Shown here: positions 53,129 through 60,479 of the stretch, one piece after another | Position numbering within the stretch: position 1 is the first letter of the stretch | Layout: every line of letters begins with the position of its first letter | From: Paenibacillus cymbidii | Lineage (GTDB): Bacteria; Bacillota; Bacilli; Paenibacillales; NBRC-103111 | Reading direction: 5' to 3' | NCBI RefSeq assembly: GCF_004764705.1 | Contig: NZ_SHLX01000003.1 | Span: forward strand, 62,001-126,000 | DNA: 64,000 bases | The notes under the pieces: generated by a model | Told to the model about the DNA's origin: nothing | What the model saw: only the letters and a program-made list of their open reading frames with translations | Databases searched by the model: none | Translations under genes and position numbers: made by a program

Positions 53129-54460
53129 ATGACAGATCGCGCAAAACCGCGCTTCCCTGGCCAATGGCTGACGACCGCAACGACCCGGGGCGAGGAAGCG
53201 GAGCACGATACGGCGCGGGCGTCTGCCGCAAACCGCGGCGCCAAAGCCGCCATGTCCGGACAGGCGAAGCTGCTGCTGCTCGTCAACGGCTTGTTTGCCG
53301 TTGCCAATGCGTTGTCGGGCACCTTCGTCAACGTATATTTATGGAAAGTGAAAAGCGACTACACGATGATCGCTTCGTTTGCGATTGCCCATCAAATCAC
53401 GATGGCGCTGACGTTTTGGCTTGCCGGCAAGTGGGTCAAGGAGCATAACAAAATGAACTGCCTGCGTCTTGGCGTCGCCATGGCAGCGGTGTTTTATTCG
53501 CTGGTTCTGGCGCTTGGCGCCGGATCGGCGGTTTACGTGCTGCCGCTCGGCGCGGTGCTCGGGCTGTCGTCGGGCTTCTTCTGGCTGGCGTTTAATGTCG
53601 TCTATTTCGAAGTGACGTCTCCCGACACGCGCGATCGCTTCAACGGGATGGCCGGTCTGTTCGGTTCGCTGGGAGGCATGATCGCGCCGTGGGTATCCGG
53701 TTTTCTCATTTCGCGCATGACGGGAAACACGGGGTATCGGATCATTTTTGCCCTCTCGCTTGCCGTGTTCGTCATCGGCGCTGTTGCCAGCTTCTTTCTG
53801 CATAAGCGCAAGGAGAGCGGGCATTACGAATGGTTTCACGGCTGGCGCGCGCTGCGCCGAAGCGGCGGTCCGTGGCGGATCGTATCGTTGTCGCTCGTGG
53901 CGCAAGGGGTTCGCGAAGGCGTGTTCGGCTTTGCGATTGGCCTGCTCGTTTATATCGCGACGGGCAACGAGATGAAGCTGGGCAATTTTGCGCTTATTTC
54001 ATCGGGCGTTGCGCTGGTCAGCTTCTGGCTGGTCGGCAAGCTGCTGAAGCCGAAGTACCGGAGGTGGGGCATGCTGGTCGGCACGGTGCTGATGAGCGCG
54101 GCGATCGTGCCGTTCTTCTGGCAGGTGAGCTTCGCGACCTTGCTCGCTTTCGGCATTGCGACGGCGATGTTTATTCCGCTGTATACGATTCCGATCACTT
54201 CCGTCGTCTTCGATTTGATCGGGAAGGATGAGGAAAGCGCCGCGAAGCGGGTCGAATTTATCGTGCTGCGGGAAGTGGCGCTTAACGCCGGCCGCCTGCT
54301 TGGCGCGGCGGTGTTCGTCCTTGTGGTATCGCTGACCTCGTCGCCGGTCGCGCTCAACTGGCTGCTGCTTGGCATCGGCAGTTCTCCCGTCGTTTCTTGG
54401 ATGCTCATTCGGCGTTTTTTGGGCGAACGGCAACGGCCGTCCCGTTTCGGGCGTGTCTGA
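53129..54460 (+). CDS. MFS transporter
   Basis: Membrane protein of 443 residues with about eleven or twelve helices. The GKWVKEHNKMNCLRLG loop between helices 2 and 3 resembles the MFS signature and the central cytoplasmic loop is moderately long. ATG at 53129 is preceded by GGGAGCGAG; a TTG start 13 codons earlier is less likely. The first 45 residues are polar and may be a cytoplasmic tail. It diverges from the methyltransferase gene with about 165 bases between them. Substrate unknown; small efflux pumps of this size are common in Bacillales. Confidence 0.85.
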   Translation: MTDRAKPRFPGQWLTTATTRGEEAEHDTARASAANRGAKAAMSGQAKLLLLVNGLFAVANALSGTFVNVYLWKVKSDYTMIASFAIAHQITMALTFWLAGKWVKEHNKMNCLRLGVAMAAVFYSLVLALGAGSAVYVLPLGAVLGLSSGFFWLAFNVVYFEVTSPDTRDRFNGMAGLFGSLGGMIAPWVSGFLISRMTGNTGYRIIFALSLAVFVIGAVASFFLHKRKESGHYEWFHGWRALRRSGGPWRIVSLSLVAQGVREGVFGFAIGLLVYIATGNEMKLGNFALISSGVALVSFWLVGKLLKPKYRRWGMLVGTVLMSAAIVPFFWQVSFATLLAFGIATAMFIPLYTIPITSVVFDLIGKDEESAAKRVEFIVLREVALNAGRLLGAAVFVLVVSLTSSPVALNWLLLGIGSSPVVSWMLIRRFLGERQRPSRFGRV

Positions 54461-54613
54461 GACCTCCGAGGGCAGCAGATTGGGCCGAATTTTCGTTCCA
54501 TGCAAGGAAGTTTTGTGCAGGCTTACCGGGGGTAAGTCAAACAAAACTGACGCGGCAGGGGGCGAAAAGGCGGTGCAAGATGCCACTGAGCGGGGGCTCA
54601 GACACGCCCTAAG

Positions 54614-54641
54614 TTGACATTCCTTCGCCAGCCCTTACAAT
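54614..54641 (+). promoter_or_regulatory. SigA-type promoter of cysK
   Basis: A perfect TTGACA at 54614-54619 and TACAAT at 54636-54641 are 16 bases apart, 35 bases before the cysK start. The bases between the MFS gene and this promoter can form small stems (for example CTGAGC with GCTCAG near 54587) but are not recognised as a riboswitch. Confidence 0.8.
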
Positions 54642-54675
54642 GAGAAGGATGGCAAGCGGAAGGAGACGACCCGCA

Positions 54676-55605
54676 ATGAAAAACCGCAGCATCGTATCCA
54701 ATGTGGCGGAACTGATCGGCGAAACGCCGGCGGTACGCATCAATCGGCTGGCCTTGGATCACGACGCCGAGCTGTATGTGAAGCTGGAATATTTTAATCC
54801 AAGCGGCAGTGTCAAGGACAGGGCTGCGTACAATATGATCGCGCAAGCGGAACGAAGCGGCGCGCTGCGGCCCGGTGCGACGATCATTGAACCGACGAGC
54901 GGCAATACCGGCATCGGCCTGGCGATGAACGCCGCGGCCAAAGGATACAAGGCGATTCTCGTTATGCCGGACAACATGTCGAAGGAGCGGATCAATCTGC
55001 TCAAGGCGTATGGCGCCGAGGTGGTGCTGACGCCGGCGGGCGAGCGCATGCCCGGGGCAATCCGCAAGGCGGAGGAGCTGGCGGCGGGCATTCCCGGCAG
55101 CTTCATTCCGCAGCAGTTCGAGAATGAGGCGAACCCGGACATTCACCGGACGACCACGGCGCTGGAAATTATCGAACAGATGGACGGCAGGCTCGATGCG
55201 TTCGTCGCTACCTCCGGCACGGGAGGGACGATTACCGGCACGGGCGAAACGCTGCGCGCCAAGCTGCCGGGCATCCGCATCTACGTTGTCGAGCCGAAAG
55301 GTTCGCCCGTACTTTCGGGCGGCCAGCCGGGGCCGCACAAGCTGGTTGGCACGAGCCCGGGCTTTGTGCCGTCGATTCTCAACACGAGCGTCTACGACGA
55401 AATCGTGCAGGTGGCCGACGACGACGCCATTGCGGTGACGCGCGATTTGGCCCGGCTGGAGGGCATTCTGGTTGGCCCGTCGGCGGGAGCGTCGGTGTGG
55501 ACCGGTTTGCAGGTGGCGCGCCGGCTCGGCCCGGGCAAACGCGTGCTCTGCATCGCCCCCGACACGGGGGAGCGGTATTTGAGCATGGGGATATTCGGCG
55601 AGTAG
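54676..55605 (+). CDS. cysK: Cysteine synthase (O-acetylserine sulfhydrylase)
   Basis: PLP enzyme of 309 residues that makes cysteine from O-acetylserine and sulfide in the cytoplasm. PLP is held by Lys47 in NPSGSVKDRAAY; the substrate loop is PTSGNTGIG and the phosphate loop is TSGTGGTITGTG. Length matches CysK. AAGGAGA lies about 9 bases before the ATG and a good promoter just upstream. It is followed by a tandem 8-bp repeat and a four-hairpin element, then an ArsR regulator and a SulP transporter, so it may belong to a sulfur neighbourhood. OASS-type cystathionine beta-synthase relatives are the main alternative. Confidence 0.93.
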   Translation: MKNRSIVSNVAELIGETPAVRINRLALDHDAELYVKLEYFNPSGSVKDRAAYNMIAQAERSGALRPGATIIEPTSGNTGIGLAMNAAAKGYKAILVMPDNMSKERINLLKAYGAEVVLTPAGERMPGAIRKAEELAAGIPGSFIPQQFENEANPDIHRTTTALEIIEQMDGRLDAFVATSGTGGTITGTGETLRAKLPGIRIYVVEPKGSPVLSGGQPGPHKLVGTSPGFVPSILNTSVYDEIVQVADDDAIAVTRDLARLEGILVGPSAGASVWTGLQVARRLGPGKRVLCIAPDTGERYLSMGIFGE

Positions 55606-55619
55606 GCGGAGCCGGAAGG

Positions 55620-55650
55620 GGTTGCCGGGTTGCCGGGTTGCCGGGTTGCG
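55620..55650. repeat. 8-bp tandem repeat
   Basis: GGTTGCCG repeats almost four times in a row right after cysK; the last copy leads into GGTTGCGTTGCAACC, which forms a small hairpin. Such short tracts can change length during replication. It is noncoding and lies between cysK and the next repeat element. Confidence 0.85.
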
Positions 55651-55670
55651 TTGCAACCAATATCAACTTG

Positions 55671-55865
55671 AAAATAGGCCATGTTTTATGGCCTATTTTG
55701 CTATAAATGAGCTTCGGTACCAAAATAGCCAGTGATTTCACTGGCTATTTGATGAGATTGCGCTATTTTGAGGCCGTTTGGTGAAAATAGCCAGTGTTTT
55801 CACTGGCTATTTTCGAAGAAGCCGGTGGAAAAGAGCGGGTAGACCATTTTTTGTGGGCTATTTTG
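55671..55865. repeat. Four-hairpin intergenic repeat, copy D
   Basis: Hairpins at 55671-55699 (AAAATAGGCCAT / ATGGCCTATTTT), 55722-55750 (AAAATAGCCAGTG / CACTGGCTATTT), 55784-55813 (AAAATAGCCAGTG / CACTGGCTATTTT) and about 55840-55863. Starts are 51, 62 and about 55 bp apart. The first three are nearly perfect inverted repeats, so this is the best-preserved copy. It lies between codirectional genes. Confidence 0.85.
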
Positions 55866-56150
55866 ATAACGAGGTACGTTTCAAATGCAGCGGAGGATGT
55901 GCTTGACCACAGTTGGGCGCCTGGTTGCCAGTGCACCGGGAGAGTGGCCGTTCTCGGGGCGATGCGATCGGCTTTTGATCGGTTGGCGAACCATTTTGTC
56001 TGTTTTAGACCGGCATTAGGGGAGTTGGGGCGAGCTTATTTGGCATGTCTGCGGTATGTCGGCTGCCTGTCGAATGAAGCTTCTTCTCGCGGGGGTTTGT
56101 TTTGCGGCGGAAACCTTGGTATTCTAGCTGTATCTTCAAATCTTCAGAAG
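55866..56150. other. Intergenic stretch without recognised features
   Basis: Between repeat copy D and the ArsR gene no gene-like frame with a ribosome binding site, no terminator and no clear promoter was seen. The ArsR promoter presumably lies within the last 100 bases. Confidence 0.5.
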
Positions 56151-56166
56151 TTAAGGGGAAACAGGC

Positions 56167-56493
56167 ATGAATCATGAACTTCAACGATTTAAGGCGGAGT
56201 TTTTCAAGGCGCTGGCTCATCCGATGCGGATCCGCATCCTGGAAGTGCTGTGCGAAGGAGATCGCACCGTAAACGAACTGCAATCGATTCTTGGCAGCGA
56301 AGGCTCTGCCGTTTCGCAGCAACTCGCCGTGCTCCGCGGCAAAAATGTCGTCAGCGCGACAAAAGACGGCACCTCGGTCATTTATTCGGTTCGGGACCCG
56401 CTGATCAAAGATTTGCTTCAAGTGGCGCGCAACATTTTCGACAACCATCTGGTCGACGCCATCTCGCTGCTGGAGAACATGCGCAACGGCTAA
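56167..56493 (+). CDS. ArsR family transcriptional regulator
   Basis: Winged-helix repressor of 108 residues. The helix-turn-helix is visible as RTVNELQSILGSEGSAVSQQL, followed by the beta wing KDGTSVIYSV. Only one Cys is present (in EVLCEG), so the two-Cys metal or persulfide site of classical relatives is missing; a different signal or metal site is likely. AAGGGG lies about 9 bases upstream of the ATG. It is 249 bases before the SulP transporter gene, whose upstream region has a perfect inverted repeat that could be its operator. Confidence 0.9.
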   Translation: MNHELQRFKAEFFKALAHPMRIRILEVLCEGDRTVNELQSILGSEGSAVSQQLAVLRGKNVVSATKDGTSVIYSVRDPLIKDLLQVARNIFDNHLVDAISLLENMRNG

Positions 56494-56697
56494 TGCCGCT
56501 CTGCTGCGCATTGTTGCCTGCGGCGAGGTTGCCTCGAGCCTCGGCAATGCCGCCGAAATATGCCTCGCCAGCGCAAACGCCAGCCTGACCAGCGATCCAA
56601 ACACCAACCTTCCGATCACAACCATCCAAACATGGGCAACCCAAACACCAGCCAACCGAAACACCATATTGACAAGACAAATTCAATCATTGTATAT

Positions 56698-56727
56698 TTC
56701 ATATATTCAAATAATCAAATATATGAA
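56698..56727. promoter_or_regulatory. Inverted repeat upstream of the SulP gene
   Basis: TTCATATATT at 56698-56707 and AATATATGAA at 56718-56727 are perfect inverted arms with a 10-base spacer, only 15 bases before the SulP start. ArsR family operators are AT-rich inverted repeats in such positions. The neighbouring ArsR protein is the likely binder; this is inference. Confidence 0.6.
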
Positions 56728-56742
56728 TAGAAGGAATGCCGC

Positions 56743-58509
56743 ATGAGATCGTCGGGCAGATTCGCAGGATATGACGCCCAGTCGTTACGCCGCGATTTGA
56801 TATCGGGCCTCATCGTTGGAATTGTCGCGATTCCGTTGGCCATGTCGTTCGCCATCGCATCGGGCGTGAAGCCGCAATATGGCATCTATACGACGATTGT
56901 GGCCGGTATCCTGATTTCGCTGTTTGGAGGCTCGAGGTTTCAGATCGGAGGGCCAACCGGCGCGTTCGTGCCGATCCTGCTTGGCGTCGTCCTGCAATAC
57001 GGCTACGAAAAGCTGCTTTTGGCAGGCGCGCTTGCCGGAATTATGCTTGTGCTGATGGGAGTGTTCCGACTCGGTCTGCTCATCCAATTCATTCCGAAGC
57101 CGGTAACGATCGGATTTACCGCAGGGATCGCCGTCATTATTTTTACCGGTCAAATCGCCAATTTCCTGGGCTTGAGCGGGATCCGGAGTCATGAGCATAC
57201 CCTTGCCAACTTGAAAGAGATCGCGACGCATCTGTCGACCTTGAACGTCAGCAGCGTGACAACGGCCGGTATCAGTCTGGCGGTCATCCTGCTCATGCCG
57301 AAACTGGCGCCGAAGGTGCCGGCGTCGCTTGCCGGTCTTGTTGTGGCGACGATTGTTGCCGCCGTTTTCTTCAGCGGCGAGACGGCGACGATCGGTTCGG
57401 CATACGGCGCCATCCCGAGTGCGCTGCCGACGCTGGCGATGCCTCATGTTACGCTGGACAGCATTGTGCAAATGCTGCCGTCGGCTTTCGTCATTGCCAT
57501 GCTGGGCGGCATCGAGTCATTGCTTTCGGCCGTAGTCGCCGACGAAATGACGGGCAAACGGCACAACAGCAATCGCGAGCTGATCGGGCAAGGCATCGCG
57601 AACATCGTGACGCCGCTGTTCGGCGGCATTCCCGCCACAGGGGCGATCGCCCGCACGGCGACCAACATCAAGAGCGGAGCCGTCTCGCCGCTGTCGGGCG
57701 TGGTTCACGGGCTGCTCGTGCTCGCCGTGCTCTTGCTGTTCGCGCCGTTCGCATCGGACATACCGCTGGCTGCCATGGCGCCCGTGCTGATGGTTGTCGC
57801 CTGGAACATGAGCGAACGGAAGCAGTTCATTCGCGTGCTGCGAACGAAAACGAGCGATTCCGTCATCCTGGCGATCACCTTCCTGCTCACCGTTTTGACC
57901 AGTCTGACAACGGCGGTCGAAATCGGGCTGGCAGCGGCAGTCATCGTATTCGTCAAACGAATGCGGGACTCGCTCAAAGTGACGAAGGTGCTGCCCGATC
58001 CCGCCACCCGGCGGGGGAAAGTGGCGGCACATATGGTGCGCGAAGACCGCGATTGTCCGCAGATCGGTATTTTTACGATTGAGGGGCCGTTATTTTTCGG
58101 GGCGGGTCGACCGTTCGAGCGCACGATTGCGGAAGCCATACGGGCGGAGCAAAAAATCGTGCTGCTGCGCATGGCCAAAGTTCCGCTGATCGACGCTACC
58201 GGCGAAAGCCAACTGGCGGCGCTGGAGGCCGAGGTTCGTTCGGCCGGCGGGACGCTGCTCCTGTCGGGTTTGTTGCCGCAACCGAAAGAAATGCTGCAAA
58301 AGACGGGACTGTATGGCAGGATCGGAGCGGATCGGTTTTTCGAGCATACCGGGGCCGCGATTGATTGTGCGCTCCTCCTGCTCAATCCGGCGAAGTGCTT
58401 CGGTTGCAAACACAACGCGTTTCGCGAGTGTGCGGCGCTTTCGGTCGGCGCGGCGCCGGGCGGAGCCAAACGACAGCCGGCAGGAGACGCCGCGGAAGCG
58501 GTGAATTGA
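56743..58509 (+). CDS. SulP family anion transporter with STAS domain
   Basis: Protein of 588 residues. The first 420 residues form the SulP membrane domain with the conserved LIVGIVAIPLAMSFAIASG and GGPTGAF segments; the STAS regulatory domain follows (about 440-540, with KVPLIDATGESQL). SulP proteins take up sulfate, bicarbonate or other anions. The tail after the STAS domain has CFGCKHNAFREC, a Cys-rich motif that could bind a metal or respond to redox state. AGAAGGA lies about 8 bases upstream of the ATG. Closeness to cysK suggests sulfate, but bicarbonate is as likely from the sequence. Confidence 0.92.
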   Translation: MRSSGRFAGYDAQSLRRDLISGLIVGIVAIPLAMSFAIASGVKPQYGIYTTIVAGILISLFGGSRFQIGGPTGAFVPILLGVVLQYGYEKLLLAGALAGIMLVLMGVFRLGLLIQFIPKPVTIGFTAGIAVIIFTGQIANFLGLSGIRSHEHTLANLKEIATHLSTLNVSSVTTAGISLAVILLMPKLAPKVPASLAGLVVATIVAAVFFSGETATIGSAYGAIPSALPTLAMPHVTLDSIVQMLPSAFVIAMLGGIESLLSAVVADEMTGKRHNSNRELIGQGIANIVTPLFGGIPATGAIARTATNIKSGAVSPLSGVVHGLLVLAVLLLFAPFASDIPLAAMAPVLMVVAWNMSERKQFIRVLRTKTSDSVILAITFLLTVLTSLTTAVEIGLAAAVIVFVKRMRDSLKVTKVLPDPATRRGKVAAHMVREDRDCPQIGIFTIEGPLFFGAGRPFERTIAEAIRAEQKIVLLRMAKVPLIDATGESQLAALEAEVRSAGGTLLLSGLLPQPKEMLQKTGLYGRIGADRFFEHTGAAIDCALLLLNPAKCFGCKHNAFRECAALSVGAAPGGAKRQPAGDAAEAVN

Positions 58510-58529
58510 TTCTTGTCAAGGATAGATGT

Positions 58530-58556
58530 GCAGCCTGCGGAGCGGGCTGCTTTTTT
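58530..58556 (+). terminator. Rho-independent terminator after the SulP gene
   Basis: GCAGCC at 58530-58535 pairs with GGCTGC at 58545-58550 and is followed by six T residues. It lies 20 bases after the stop. Confidence 0.8.
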
Positions 58557-58561
58557 GTTTC

Positions 58562-59021
58562 CATATAAGAATTGCTAAGTTTCGGGGCGGGGACAGGATG
58601 TTGCAGGCGTGCTGGCGCAATGAAGCGCAGCCAAGCTTCACGCTTCTGCCGCTGCGCGGAAGGGCTGCCTTTCCGCTTCGCTCCTTCGTGAACGAGCGAA
58701 CTCACGCGCTGCTGCAAAGAGCAGATCCTGGTGAGCCCCCCCTGAGTGGCCCTTGTTTGCTGGGCAACCCAAATAGCCCATGAAAAATGGCCTATTTGCC
58801 TCTTATCGCCCGGCTCATCGGAAATAGCCAGTGAAAACACTGGTTATTTGCCCCAAATCGCCTCACAATCGGCACTTCAAGCGAAATAGCCAGTGAAATC
58901 ACTGACTATTTCGTATGGACGGCCCGTTATTGGCGAAATAGGCTAGAAAACATGGCCTATTTTGCAAGAGGTTAGTTGGCGGATGTGGGAATGGCGTGCA
59001 TGAAGCAAAGTGCCTGCTCCG
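58562..59021. repeat. Four-hairpin intergenic repeat, copy E with long flanks
   Basis: The core hairpins are at 58771-58798, 58821-58850, 58883-58912 and 58936-58963, starts about 51, 62 and 52 bp apart. Upstream it shares with copy B a block starting CATATAAGAAT (58562) and containing ACAGGATGTTGCAGGCGTG; about 100 extra bases (58628-58750) are present here that copy B lacks. Downstream the likeness continues to the ATGAAGCAAAGT area. It begins just after the SulP terminator. No gene was recognised in the 725-base gap it occupies. Confidence 0.8.
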
Positions 59022-59051
59022 AGGCGGACGGCCCGACGCGGGAAAAGAATG

Positions 59052-59130
59052 AAAAATAGCGCATGAAACATGCGCTGGAGCACCGCGAAGAGGCCTACGC
59101 GAGGCAAATAGCGCATGTAACATGCGCTGA
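59052..59130. repeat. Two variant hairpins following copy E
   Basis: Hairpins at 59052-59077 and 59105-59130 have arms AAATAGCGCATG and CATGCGCT around AAA or TAA loops. They start about 53 bp apart, the same rhythm as the modules of the main repeat, but the stem sequence is different. They end about 105 bases before the next gene. Confidence 0.75.
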
Positions 59131-59235
59131 AGCGGTGCCGCTAGCGGCAGGTTCGTGCTTGACGCCGCCCGCGATCGCCATTATGCTGATAGGAGGGAAT
59201 TAGATGTACACTACAAAATCGGAGGAATCGCCATA

Positions 59236-60264
59236 ATGAAAGCAGCCATGACGCAACAAGGAGCCGTCCGTTTGCACGACGTGCCGAAGCCGGCCGTCGA
59301 ACCGCGCCATGTCCTGGTGGAGACCGTGTATTCCGCCATCAGCACCGGCACCGAGCTGCTCGTTTTGCGAAGCATGTCGGAGCAACCGCATGCGCTCGGC
59401 TACAGCGCCGCCGGCATCGTGCGCGAGCTTGGGCCTGGCGTCGAAGGACTCGAGCCCGGCCAACTCGTCGCTTGCTACGGCGGCCCATACGTGCGGCATG
59501 CCGAATGGCTTTCGGTGCCGCGCAACCTGGTCGCTCCGGTCGGTCCGAACGCAAGCGCCGAAGCTGCGGCTTTCGGCGGACTCGGCGCAATCGCAATTCA
59601 CGCCCTGCGGCAGGCGAAGCTGCAATTCGGCGAAACCGCGATCGTCGTCGGCCTGGGTATTCTCGGCCAACTGATCGCTCAAATTGCCACAGCCGCCGCA
59701 TACGACGTGATCGGCTTCGACTTATCCGAGGAACGCTGCCGACTGCTGCGCGCCCGGGGAGCGGAAGCATGCGCGTCGGTTGAAGATTTGCAGAGGTTGC
59801 TCGGCTCGCGCGCCGTCAAGGCGGATGCGGTGCTCGTCTGCGCCGGCGGCAAGCAGGGAGGGTTGATCGATCAGGCGCTGGACTGGCTGCACGACCGCGG
59901 CACGGTTGTCATCGTCGGCGACGTTGCCGCGACGTGCAGCCGCGAGAAGATGTTCGCCAAAGAAGCGAACCTCGTCATTTCGCGCGCCGGCGGTCCGGGG
60001 CGATACGATGCCGGTTACGAGCGGGAAGGCGTCGATTACCCGGTTGGTTATGTCCGCTGGACGGAAGGGCGCAATTTACGCGAATTTATCCGGCTGCTGG
60101 AACGCCGCGCCATCGACGTGGCGCAGCTGATTACCGACCGGTACCGCTTCGCGTCGATTGCCGACGCTTATGCAAGCTTGCAGCAGCCGGCCGCGAAGCC
60201 GCTCGGCGTGCTGCTGGACTACACGGACACGGGTACGGCTGGCGATGCGGCGCAAGCCGGCTGA
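59236..60264 (+). CDS. MDR-type dehydrogenase without catalytic zinc
   Basis: Protein of 342 residues in the medium-chain dehydrogenase fold: a GroES-like N-terminal domain (about 1-130) and a Rossmann domain with VGLGILGQLIAQIA near 147. The usual zinc ligand GICGTD is AISTGTE and the GHE motif is GYS, so the catalytic zinc is absent. That pattern is seen in zinc-independent oxidoreductases and in bacteriochlorophyllide-type or inositol-linked relatives. GGAGGA lies 9 bases before the ATG. It stands alone, convergent with the next gene. Substrate is unknown, but many relatives act on sugars or cyclitols. Confidence 0.88.
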   Translation: MKAAMTQQGAVRLHDVPKPAVEPRHVLVETVYSAISTGTELLVLRSMSEQPHALGYSAAGIVRELGPGVEGLEPGQLVACYGGPYVRHAEWLSVPRNLVAPVGPNASAEAAAFGGLGAIAIHALRQAKLQFGETAIVVGLGILGQLIAQIATAAAYDVIGFDLSEERCRLLRARGAEACASVEDLQRLLGSRAVKADAVLVCAGGKQGGLIDQALDWLHDRGTVVIVGDVAATCSREKMFAKEANLVISRAGGPGRYDAGYEREGVDYPVGYVRWTEGRNLREFIRLLERRAIDVAQLITDRYRFASIADAYASLQQPAAKPLGVLLDYTDTGTAGDAAQAG

Positions 60265-60295
60265 TGAACCCGCCGAAGCGAAGCCTCCGATCTCG

Positions 60296-60342
60296 TAAAA
60301 AATCGCCCCGCTCCCGGCAATCGCAGCCGGAAGAGGGGCGAT
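60296..60342 (-). terminator. Terminator for the minus-strand fusion gene
   Basis: ATCGCCCC at 60302-60309 pairs with GGGGCGAT at 60335-60342, with further pairing inside the loop. The A-run at 60296-60301 is a T-run on the minus strand, so it fits termination of the gene ending at 60480. It could also stop the plus-strand dehydrogenase transcript, less well. Confidence 0.75.
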
Positions 60343-60479
60343 CCGCTTTAACCAGAAAATAACGGGGTTGCTGTTAGGTTATCTCCGCGACGAAACTTCG
60401 TTTCATCCCGCTTTGCAACAGTTATACGGCGATTGTCGGTTCCATCAACTCGTCTTCGTCCGGCTTCCTCTCTCCCGCA

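Noticed and set aside
54510-54610. Possible riboswitch before cysK: GGTGCAAG followed by GCCACTG recalls the cobalamin box
   Set aside because: Spacing and the surrounding conserved elements of a cobalamin or S-box riboswitch are missing, and the perfect TTGACA promoter lies downstream of it, so it would not be part of the main cysK transcript.
58382-58840. Minus-strand frames in the repeat elements that encode recurring peptides such as MFSLAIS and GHFSWAI
   Set aside because: The recurring peptides follow from the repeated hairpin DNA. The frames differ in length and phase between copies and have no ribosome binding sites; calling them a protein family would be an artefact.
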